DNA of 40,217 nucleotides from Bacillus sp. (in: firmicutes). GTDB lineage: Bacteria > Bacillota > Bacilli > Bacillales > Salisediminibacteriaceae. A program made the position numbers and the translations under genes. Below, in pieces: positions 17,552-24,792 of the stretch. Location of the stretch: NCBI GenBank assembly GCA_021208645.1, contig JAJOJL010000051.1, forward strand, positions 1 to 40,217, written 5' to 3'. Every line of letters begins with the position of its first letter. The first letter of the stretch is position 1. The notes under the pieces were generated by a model. That model saw only the letters and a list, made by a program, of their open reading frames with translations. It searched no databases and had not been told where the DNA came from.

Positions 17552-17939
17552 CTATTTGTCTTCTATCGTAAATGTTTCGGTCAATTCAATAGCTCCGATG
17601 ACAGATTGGGCCATCGGACAGTTTTTTTTGTGCTAACACAACGGCTTTTTCCACCTTTGACTCCACTAACCCCTCACCTTGAATCCTGTAATGCAAATGG
17701 ATCTTAGTGATCTTGTTTGCCTGCGACTCATCTCTCGTAACATCCGCATCGACAGTCATATGGTGAACGGTCATTCGCTGTTTCTCCAATACCTTACGTA
17801 AAACACCTCCACCACATACAGCAATAGAACTTACCATTAATTGATATGGGCGAAAACCGTATTCTTCATTTCCTGAAATTTGTAGGGTTCCATACTCTAC
17901 AGAAGTTTCAAAGCCATTTTCTTTCATTTCGAAGCGCAT
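17552..17939 (-). pseudogene. OsmC/YhfA family protein, +1 shift in an A8 run
   Basis: OsmC-like proteins are thiol peroxidases or related hydroperoxide-detoxifying enzymes with two reactive cysteines. The first half is normal (GFRPYQLMVSSIAVCGGGVLR, split by me only for length: first Cys in SIAVCGG). As read the frame fails at 17622-17629, a run of eight A on the coding strand, and ends in a foreign tail. With seven A it continues QKNCPMAQSVIGAIELTETF and stops at 17552, restoring the second Cys in NCPMAQS and 128 residues, as in the family. An A8 run can also allow transcriptional slippage, so some full-length protein might be made. Start ATG follows GGAAG. Confidence 0.8.
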
Positions 17940-18112
17940 TTCTTATCTTCCTTTCCAACTCATGATGTTATTATTGTACCCTTCATCTTAATATTCCGTC
18001 ATGTTTTATGAACTGCCCTTTATGATTTTCCCACCAGCAATTTTGCTTGTTTCCCTTGAAATACGCGAAAAACAAATTACAATGAGATAGGATAGTTATT
18101 ATTTTAAATTAA

Positions 18113-18361
18113 GGCTCTGTTAAACGCTGGTGTTTATATTTCATATACGTTGATTTGAGCGAAAGGAGCGAGACTCCAGCGACGAGCAATTCTTCACGAA
18201 TAAGCTACGAGTTGTCTCGACGGACTTAGCAACGTAGCGATACTTGAAGAGGAAGAGACAGGATAAACAGGCGAAGACCCCGCAGGAACGAGGAGGCTGA
18301 GGCGTTGCCCGCGGAAAGCGAGCTCCTGTAGAGAAAATCAACATTAAACGCTAACAGAGCT
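18113..18361. repeat. MITE-like Bacillaceae intergenic repeat, copy A
   Basis: About 248 bp ending in a 9-bp inverted repeat GCTCTGTTA (18114-18122) / TAACAGAGC (18352-18360), with an inner GTTGATTT / AAATCAAC pair (18149-18156 / 18335-18342). The core shares GAAGACCCCGCAGG and GAGGAGGCTGAGGCGTTGCC and CCGCGGAAAGCGAG with copy B at 29.6 kb. Copy A has an extra internal segment (about 18180-18255). It is GC-richer than its surroundings and has no gene. It sits directly before the yfkF-like gene and must be in its leader or promoter. Confidence 0.85.
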
Positions 18362-18383
18362 AAAATCAAAAGGAGAATACAGT

Positions 18384-19598
18384 ATGACTCTCGCGAAAAG
18401 AGAAAACAACCCAACCTACCGTTATTGGGTGTTAGTTGGAATGGTATTGATCGCAGGATTTTCCCAGGGGATGCTTCTCCCTGTTTTAGCTGTCATGCTC
18501 GAAACGGCAGGAGTTTCCTCTTCGGCAAACGGATTGAATGCAGCTGCTTTATATATAGGAATTATTTTAATAGCCCCTTTTATCGAAAAACCTGTAAGAA
18601 AATACGGCTATAAACCAGTCATTATCACAGGCTTAATTCTCGTAACCATCTCTTTAATGCTGTTTCCTGTTTGGCAAGCTTTTTGGTTTTGGTTTATCTT
18701 GCGAATGATTGTAGGTATTGCTGACAATCTGATTCATTTTTCCACTCAAGTGTGGATCAGCGCAACGAGTACAAAGGAAAAACGAGGAAGACAGCTATCT
18801 ATTTACGGTCTAGCTTTCGGTCTTGGATTTGGAATTGGACCGATGATGACTAGATTGTTGGATTTTAATGAGTTTCTTCCTTTTATGATAGCTTCTGGAT
18901 CAAGTCTAATTGCATGGGGATTTATTATTTTTCTACGGAACGAATGGCCATCTCAAGATTTTCAAACAGCAAAACAGTTAAATACCTTCGCCCGATACAA
19001 GGAAGTTTTAAAGTTAGCTTGGTTCGCCTTACTGCCAGGTTTTTGCTACGGATATTTAGAGGCATCCCTACATGGGAACTACCCTGTTTACGCCATGCGT
19101 ATGGGGATGGATATCCATTTCGTCACGGTATTTCTCCTTCCTAGCTTTGTTTTTGGTAGTTTAATTACACAGCTTCCCCTCGGGATTCTCAGTGATAAAG
19201 TAGGCAGGAGCCGTGTTTTAAGATGGTTGTTGTTCTTTGGGTTTGTTTTATTCTTATCCATGACTGCTGTAGAGCATATCCCTTGGTTATTATGGACCAT
19301 ATTCACGATCAGTGGTATGTTGTTGGGCTCGTTATTTTCCCTTGGGATCGCATATTTGGCAGATTTATTACCGGCGAGCTTGTTGCCAACTGGAAATGTC
19401 ATGATCGGTGTTCTGTTTGCAGTTGGAAGCATGATCGGACCGACAGTCGGCGGTTGGCTAATTGGAGTTGTTGATCAAGGGGCTATATACTTTTCCATTA
19501 GTGGAATGCTGTTGTTAATGGTCATACTTGGCTTCGTTTTCGAAAAAACAACTAACAGGCAGGGGCAATTGGTAAAGAAGAATCAAGCGGTTTCCTAG
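18384..19598 (+). CDS. yfkF: MFS transporter, YfkF-like
   Basis: 404 residues, twelve membrane helices, with the MFS cytoplasmic loop after helix 2 in weak form (KPVRKYGYKPVIITG) and its counterpart after helix 8 (LGILSDKVGRSRVL). Opening MTLAKRENNPTYRYWVLVGM resembles YfkF of B. subtilis, which is in the same neighbourhood. Substrate unknown; probable proton-coupled efflux. AAGGAG precedes the ATG. The upstream 250 bp is a repeat element, so the gene may use a promoter brought by, or cut off by, that element. A strong terminator follows. Confidence 0.85.
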   Translation: MTLAKRENNPTYRYWVLVGMVLIAGFSQGMLLPVLAVMLETAGVSSSANGLNAAALYIGIILIAPFIEKPVRKYGYKPVIITGLILVTISLMLFPVWQAFWFWFILRMIVGIADNLIHFSTQVWISATSTKEKRGRQLSIYGLAFGLGFGIGPMMTRLLDFNEFLPFMIASGSSLIAWGFIIFLRNEWPSQDFQTAKQLNTFARYKEVLKLAWFALLPGFCYGYLEASLHGNYPVYAMRMGMDIHFVTVFLLPSFVFGSLITQLPLGILSDKVGRSRVLRWLLFFGFVLFLSMTAVEHIPWLLWTIFTISGMLLGSLFSLGIAYLADLLPASLLPTGNVMIGVLFAVGSMIGPTVGGWLIGVVDQGAIYFSISGMLLLMVILGFVFEKTTNRQGQLVKKNQAVS

Positions 19599-19623
19599 TA
19601 CCGCCTCCCAAAATGTTAAAAAA

Positions 19624-19660
19624 GATGTGTCTAAAGGTTGAGATTACCTTTAGACACATC
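19624..19660. terminator. Bidirectional terminator, yfkF / VLRF1 gene
   Basis: Perfect 14-bp stem GATGTGTCTAAAGG / CCTTTAGACACATC between convergent genes. Confidence 0.85.
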
Positions 19661-19673
19661 CTACTTTAATTAT

Positions 19674-20468
19674 CTATTGAAAAACTTCCTCCAACACTTT
19701 CGATGCATCAGAGTTGTTCAAATTTTTGTTAATCGCTCCGTGAACCTCTACCTTCAGCTGAGATTTTAACGTACGAACCTTTTCTGGTTCTCCAACTAAG
19801 TATACAACCTTCCACTCTCTTTCACGATACATATTTTCAATATTCCCAGCTATCTCTTTATAGAAGCGATATAAGTTTTCTTCAAAACGCTGTTCATAAT
19901 AATCTACATGGTTGGCACCAGATGCCATCCTTTCCGTTGCAGCAGTTCCTGTTTTAAATCTCCAGTCCTCAGATTCAGGATCAAACTGATATACTCTCGT
20001 ATCCTTTACTTCTCCTAAATCAATGTCGTATATTTTAATTTCATCTCGACTCGGCATAATAATAGCACTTTTTGGAAAGTCTTCTTGAAGTTTTGTCAAC
20101 TGATCCAAGACAGGGGCCGTTTCCCAATGAAAATTTGTTTCTACTGGAAGCTGTAAGTAATGCACCGACCATAGATTTTGTTCTTCAGACGCAAAAATAA
20201 CAACACTCTTTAACAACTGTGACTGATTACCCTTGATTTCCTTATCTACTTTTCGCTTAAGCTTTTTATAACTCTTCAACTGCTCCTTATCGCCAGAAGC
20301 GATTAAGTATTCCTCCAGTCTTTTCAGACCGTTTTTCAGCCGGATTTTCCATTCACCCTTCTGTTGGTTTTTACTAGCACGATCCGTGTTCAAGTAGACT
20401 GACAAAACACATTTACCTTCACTACAACGGAAATCTTTCAGCGCTTCCAATTCTTTTGCCAAAGCCAC
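19674..20468 (-). CDS. VLRF1 family aeRF1-type release-factor-like protein
   Basis: 264 residues. The N-terminus (CVLSVYLNTDRA), SVVIFASEEQ and the C-terminal YLVGEPEKVRTLKSQL follow the archaeo-eukaryotic release factor 1 fold in its bacterial VLRF1 version. Proteins of the VLRF1 group are proposed to release peptides from stalled ribosomes; bacterial members are poorly studied. I see GTAATERMASGANH in the region of the putative loop but no classical GGQ. The start is GTG with AAAGGAGG eight nt upstream. It is a one-gene unit. Confidence 0.7.
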   Translation of the reverse strand: MALAKELEALKDFRCSEGKCVLSVYLNTDRASKNQQKGEWKIRLKNGLKRLEEYLIASGDKEQLKSYKKLKRKVDKEIKGNQSQLLKSVVIFASEEQNLWSVHYLQLPVETNFHWETAPVLDQLTKLQEDFPKSAIIMPSRDEIKIYDIDLGEVKDTRVYQFDPESEDWRFKTGTAATERMASGANHVDYYEQRFEENLYRFYKEIAGNIENMYREREWKVVYLVGEPEKVRTLKSQLKVEVHGAINKNLNNSDASKVLEEVFQ

Positions 20469-20650
20469 TATGACATTCCTCCTTTTATAGCATGTACAGG
20501 TATGTATCCTTTTTTCCTATACGTTAAACCTATTTTTCATATACTCAATATGTACTTTTTATAAATGAAGAATATGCGTGACAAAGGCTTGTTTTTTTAT
20601 ATAAAAACATTTTTCGTTCCCTGGAAAGACGGCTTAAATCATAGAAAAAA

Positions 20651-20677
20651 GATGAGCACACACTATGCATGCTCACC
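20651..20677 (-). terminator. Terminator after YtxH gene
   Basis: TGAGCA/TGCTCA stem extended by weaker pairs, followed on the minus strand by TCTTTTTT. Confidence 0.65.
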
Positions 20678-20727
20678 TTTGGTAAAAGAAGTGCTTGTCC
20701 ACCAATAACATTTAAATAAATCAATTT

Positions 20728-21174
20728 TTACTGCAATAACTTACCTTCCCCGTCATTGCCCTGAGAATCCGACGGGGGAAGAACTTCTTCCATATCAAGC
20801 TTTCCCTCACCTTTTAACCGTTCCGTCAATGTCTGAAATTCATCTTTCGTTTCTTGCAACGCTTGAAAAAGGGAGAGAGTATGGTCCTTCATATGCTGAG
20901 ATGTTTCCATTAATGTTTGAATATCATCCGTCGCCTCTTCCACAATTTCTGCAATTTTGTTGCTCGTGGCTCTCATCTGCTCTAAAAATGGCTCTTTATT
21001 TTCCCTAACGAATGTAACCCAATTTTTAGCCTTATCTGTACAGTTCCCTACACCATCCACAATTTTCGTTCGCGTTTTTTTGTTTGACACAATATAAATC
21101 GATCCGATTGCAGCACCGATTAATATTCCATTACGAACCCAGTTTCCTTTTTTCTCTTTCCCTTCATTTTCCAA
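20728..21174 (-). CDS. YtxH domain protein
   Basis: 148 residues: a short basic start, one membrane helix (GILIGAAIGSIYIVSNKKTR, about residues 16-32), then a long amphipathic, coiled-coil-prone region and an acidic tail. This is the YtxH (gas-vesicle-like/general stress) layout. The function of YtxH proteins is unclear; several belong to the general stress response in B. subtilis. The TTG at 21174 is preferred to the TTG at 21189 because GGAGGGG lies between them. No clear SigB promoter was seen. Confidence 0.65.
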   Translation of the reverse strand: MENEGKEKKGNWVRNGILIGAAIGSIYIVSNKKTRTKIVDGVGNCTDKAKNWVTFVRENKEPFLEQMRATSNKIAEIVEEATDDIQTLMETSQHMKDHTLSLFQALQETKDEFQTLTERLKGEGKLDMEEVLPPSDSQGNDGEGKLLQ

Positions 21175-21312
21175 TCTAATCCCCTCCAATTAACGATTGT
21201 CCTCTCCTTTCATTTTACCAATTAATCGAGATTTGAAACAAATTTTTACCCAAAAATATTGTTTGAGTGAATTATCTAAAACGTCACCAAGTTTTTTCAG
21301 ATAGTAATGTAT

Positions 21313-22273
21313 TCAAATTACCTGATAATGAATGACTCCATCCACAGAAACTTGTTTAACTTCTTCACGTGATTCTAATAAATCAAGATGACCCAATGTT
21401 TCTGAAAAAGTTAGATCTGGTTGCTTTTCAAGAATTTGGGCATATTTTCGCTTGCACAATTCAAAGGTACTCACAGGCCCCTCCCCCATTAACAGCTTAA
21501 ATTGCTGCGCTTTCTTTTCCTGATCTGCCAGACGTTTTTGAATTAACCCCGCAGGATCCGTAACCGTATTTCCATGACCAGAATAGGCTTCTTGCACGTG
21601 CTGACACTTCTTAAGTGACTCTCGATACTGAATTAGTGTCTTAGGTCTCGCAGTTTCCCCAGGATAAGGCCCTTCAATAATCGCATTGGAGGATATGTGT
21701 TCAATCAAGTGGTCCCCAGATATCATCACTCCATCTGATTCACGATAAAGAGAAATATGACTTTGAGCATGGCCTGGAGTTTCTAGTACAGCCCAATCTA
21801 CTAATCCTTCAGGCCGGTCCCCCTCCTGCAAAAACTTATCCACAGCACCTTTGTCAGCAAAACTCATGTATCCCGTTTTTCTTTTTTCAATCTCCTCAAT
21901 TATACGTTGTGGTACACCATGCTCTCGATATAACGTATAATAAAACTCTTTTTAATCCCTTTAAAAATATCTGATCCTTCGTCAACCAAGGATTTACTTT
22001 TTCATGGGCATAAACCTTTGCCTTTGGTAAAAACTCGTGAAGAAGCCCGATATGGTCAGGATGGTGATGAGTCAAGAGGACTATATCTATATCCATTGTT
22101 GTCAATTTAAGTTCCTGAAGGTGTTGTTGTAATGCGAATAAAGCATCCTCTGTTTTTGGCCCCGTATCTACAAGGGTTAATGCATCACCCTTTATTAAAT
22201 AAGTATTAACCGGGCCTACTAAAAAGGGGGTTGGTAGCGTTAATTGGTAAATACCTTCAGATAATTGTTCCAT
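21313..22273 (-). pseudogene. MBL-fold metallo-hydrolase, one frameshift
   Basis: Zinc hydrolase of the beta-lactamase/glyoxalase fold. The first frame has TLVDTGP and the metal motif THHHPDHIG; the second has the TPGHAQSHIS and SGDHLIE motifs and the SGHG histidine, then a C-terminal winged-helix-like tail (FELCKRKYAQIL). They join if the five-A run at 21949-21953 is four A, giving GLKEFYYTLYREHGVPQ. The corrected length is 319 residues. AAAGGAGG precedes the ATG. An FadR-like operator lies 32 nt upstream of the start, suggesting control with fatty acid degradation. Substrate unknown. Confidence 0.85.
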
Positions 22274-22304
22274 TTTTAAAATGTCCTCCTTTTAAAAACA
22301 AAAC

Positions 22305-22322
22305 CGAATGAGTGTTCATTCA
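22305..22322. promoter_or_regulatory. FadR-like operator before MBL gene
   Basis: On the minus strand TGAATGAACACTCATTCG, two changes from the Bacillus FadR palindrome TGAATGANTANTCATTCA. Upstream, ATGACA and TACAAT with an 18-nt spacer (about 22335-22364) form a plausible SigA promoter whose transcript would start near the operator. Confidence 0.6.
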
Positions 22323-22380
22323 TCCAGCGGTTGTTAATCTATATTGTAACTTAAATCTCTTAATCTTGTCATGTTGTAAA

Positions 22381-22578
22381 TTATCCACAGACCCAGTTAT
22401 CCACAAACTTGTTAACATTGTGGATTTTACCTTCTAAATCCCACGGTAGCAGTTCTCGTAGAAAGTTATCGTAAAAAGTAGAAATAGTTTGTCGAATCGA
22501 CAAAATTGTGTATAAATCGATAATTTACTGTCGTAACAACAAAGGACCTGTGCATAACCCTGTGGATATTGTGGACAG
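22381..22578. promoter_or_regulatory. Cluster of DnaA boxes
   Basis: Four matches to TTATNCACA: TTATCCACA at 22381-22389 and 22397-22405 on the plus strand, and TGTGTATAA (22507-22515) and TGTGCATAA (22549-22557), which are boxes on the minus strand. TGTGGATAT (22561-22569) is one base off, and TGTGGATTT near 22419 two off. This is far denser than chance. No dnaA, dnaN or rnpA/rpmH genes are near, so this is not oriC. Confidence 0.75.
22488..22504. promoter_or_regulatory. Spo0A-box-like palindrome
   Basis: TTTGTCGAATCGACAAA: the left half contains a perfect 0A box (TGTCGAA) and the right half, read on the other strand, TTTGTCGAT. It lies among the DnaA boxes. Confidence 0.5.
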
Positions 22579-22922
22579 TTTTTATGATTTATTCACATTA
22601 AAACTTATTAAACAAATACGTTTGAATATTCACATTATTAGGGTATGTATGTTAGTAAATACAGATTGGAGGTAATATAAATAATAACTTAGTGAATTGG
22701 AAAATTGATCCTAAGTAGAATCTTCTCCACCCAAGCCCCTGCCCAAAATCTGTTTTCGGCTTATGAATGTGTTGTTTTAGCTCCTTTAACTAAATATATG
22801 TTTTGTAAATATGTTAAACATCTATATTGTTCATTAATTTGTAACAGCTTACACAGTTATTGATAGTAAAAAACTATATAATTAAATTGAAAGAAAATTT
22901 TGATTAAAAAGGATGATGCTCC

Positions 22923-23069
22923 ATGAGAAAGCGCTTAAATAAAAGTTTTGAAGAATTGGTAAACGAAAACAAAGAGCAATTACTAAAGGATGACAAGGCC
23001 ATTCGTGAAATTGAGCGAAAAGTGGATGAAAGAGCCATGAGAAAAGGTCGCGAATTAATAAAAGCATAA
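22923..23069 (+). CDS. fbpB: Fur-regulated basic protein FbpB
   Basis: A 48-residue, strongly charged protein: NKSFEELVNENKEQLLKDDK, then IREIERKVDERAMRKGREL. It matches the FbpB family; in B. subtilis FbpB is a basic protein made under iron starvation that assists the FsrA small RNA in silencing iron-using enzymes. Start at 22923 follows AAGGATG. I did not find a clean Fur box upstream. It is alone on the plus strand and followed by a terminator; its upstream 650 bp holds the DnaA-box cluster. Confidence 0.75.
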   Translation: MRKRLNKSFEELVNENKEQLLKDDKAIREIERKVDERAMRKGRELIKA

Positions 23070-23144
23070 ATCTAGTGCTTATTTACTATAAAAATGAAAT
23101 ATACTGATAAGGTAATCACATCGTATTTCATCCTTTATTTATAA

Positions 23145-23177
23145 AAGTCTATCTCCATTAGCGCAGGAGATAGACTT
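23145..23177 (+). terminator. Terminator after fbpB
   Basis: AAGTCTATCTCC/GGAGATAGACTT followed by CTTTGTTTTT. Confidence 0.85.
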
Positions 23178-23236
23178 CTTTGTTTTTAGCTTTTAAAATC
23201 CGTTATAATTTATCCTTTCCCAAAGACCGATCCCAT

Positions 23237-23572
23237 TTAAGAAGTCTGGTACTTTTTAAGGACACTATTGAGCTTTAAGGCAAGACCCAGTTCCCCTTTC
23301 ACCTTCAGCTTTCCACCCATATAAGCAACCGTAGGATTTAAGTCACCTTCAACAAGTTTTAAAAAGTTCTTATCCGACATTTCCAATGTAATTTCTGGAT
23401 CAAAGCTAGGTGTCTCTGCATATTCTACCGTCTGATCTGCAAATTTAAGTTGGTACGTACCTCCATCTTCCCCTTCCAAGTTAAACTGATATGTCACATT
23501 TAAATCACTAATGTGACTAGGGTCTTCCTTTACTCTACTGACTAATTGCTGAAACTTCTCTTTTACTGCCAT
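23237..23572 (-). CDS. SCP2 sterol-binding domain protein
   Basis: 111 residues, a single SCP2 domain (YQFNLEGEDGGTYQLKFADQ, PEITLEMSDKNFLKLVEGDL, NPTVAYMGGKLKVKG). The fold binds fatty acyl chains or sterol-like lipids in a hydrophobic tunnel; bacterial members are presumed lipid carriers. The start ATG at 23572 fits. An FadR-like operator lies 28 nt upstream of the start, matching a role in fatty acid metabolism. Confidence 0.85.
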   Translation of the reverse strand: MAVKEKFQQLVSRVKEDPSHISDLNVTYQFNLEGEDGGTYQLKFADQTVEYAETPSFDPEITLEMSDKNFLKLVEGDLNPTVAYMGGKLKVKGELGLALKLNSVLKKYQTS

Positions 23573-23600
23573 GAGATAATTGCCCCTTCCTTCAAAAAAG

Positions 23601-23618
23601 TGATTGAGTATTCATTCA
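23601..23618. promoter_or_regulatory. FadR-like operator before SCP2 gene
   Basis: On the minus strand TGAATGAATACTCAATCA, one base from TGAATGANTANTCATTCA. Its distance to the start codon (28 nt) is nearly the same as at the MBL gene (32 nt). Confidence 0.65.
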
Positions 23619-23789
23619 TTTTATATATTTGCTAATTACACTTAGAATTCCTTCTTAATATTAAAATTTTTTTCGTGCTTTCATATCCTAAAACACTTTA
23701 AACTGAATTGGATGAATTAAGGATTGTAATAATTAAGGAGGGAGCCCTAAAGACTAACTAGCTTCCATAAGACATAACCCCCCCTATTT

Positions 23790-24530
23790 TTAACTCGTTT
23801 TTTTAATTGATTTTTCCTCTAAATTAGTTGTTATTCTCTCCTCAACAATAGAGGCCAGTTGATCGATAGATAGACCTGTGTTTTCTTGATGAATTCTTAC
23901 GGGCTCCCCAATTACAAGTTCAACATGAGCCGGACGAATAAAATTCTTGTTTGCTTCCATTACTAAATAGGATCCATTTATGGTTATAGGAACTATTGGT
24001 GCTTTTGATTTGGAGGCGAGCTTAAAACTACCTTTTTAAATTCCCCTAGGGGACCTCCTTTACTTCGGGTGCCTTCAGGGAATATAACGACACTATGCCC
24101 TTCCTCCAGTTTTTTTGGCACCATCAATAATTGCCTTAATAGCTTGTCGGCGATTTTTTCGGTCCATGAAAATACACTGCATATGTTCCATCCAGAGGGG
24201 AATAATTGGAATCTTCTTCACTTCTATTTTTGAAATAAAGCTAAGTTTCCTTGGAATCGTCCCAATTAATAACGGTATATCAAAATTCCCTTGATGATTA
24301 CTGACAAACAAACAAGCCTCTTCCGGTATGTTTTCTAATCCTTTAACTTCGACCTTAACACCTGCCACTTTTAATAATGACCTTGCCCAATTTCCCGTAA
24401 TTGTTTCCACGTGCTGACGATGTTCCTCCAGTAAATTATTTTTCATCAGCTTATTTGCCTTCCATAAACTTGGCATTACAAACACTAAGTAACCAAAAAA
24501 ATATATAAACCAAAATACTGTTCGGACCAT
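23790..24530 (-). pseudogene. plsC: 1-acyl-sn-glycerol-3-phosphate acyltransferase (PlsC), two frameshifts
   Basis: Adds the second acyl chain in phosphatidic acid synthesis at the membrane. An N-terminal helix (VFWFIYFFGYLVFVMPSLW) precedes the NHQGNFDIP form of the acyltransferase H(x4)D motif and the FISKIEVKKIPIIPLW block. As read, the frame ends after DGAKKT because of seven A at 24110-24116 where six are needed. The next motif, FPEGTRSKGG, lies in the second frame; then a five-A run at about 24033-24037 needs one more A to reach the last segment (APIVPITINGSY). The two changes cancel in length, but a stop lies between them. The corrected protein is 246 residues. The ATG at 24530 is preferred over 24545, as GAAGGTGG lies between. 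Confidence 0.82.
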
Positions 24531-24678
24531 TTTGCCACCTTCCATTCATCTCATCTATACTCATGTATCATTATAGCAAAGTCTACTGTTTGCAGGCAGT
24601 TTAAGGGAGGATCCCCTTTAAGAAATGTGGCTAGTCCCCCTACGAACAAATGGGCGATGCCATTACAATCTTAAAAAG

Positions 24679-24708
24679 GCCTGATAGGAGTTTGTTTACC
24701 TATCAGGC
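24679..24708 (-). terminator. Terminator after ALDH gene
   Basis: Perfect 10-bp stem GCCTGATAGG/CCTATCAGGC followed on the minus strand by CCTTTTTAAG, 85 bp after the ALDH stop. Confidence 0.75.
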
Positions 24709-24792
24709 GTACGTTGAGTGAAGCCATTGCCGTAATTTAATTTCACTTATGTGACAGCCCTAACGCACAGTAGTTTATAAAATTAAACTGCT

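Noticed and set aside
22381-22578. Chromosomal oriC or plasmid origin
   Set aside because: No dnaA, dnaN, rep or partition gene is near and there is no clear AT-rich unwinding region with 13-mers; a DnaA-binding control site fits better.
21949-24116. Programmed ribosomal frameshifting in the MBL and plsC genes
   Set aside because: No slippery heptamer with a downstream stem is evident, the families elsewhere are in one frame, and the same kind of lesion affects unrelated genes.
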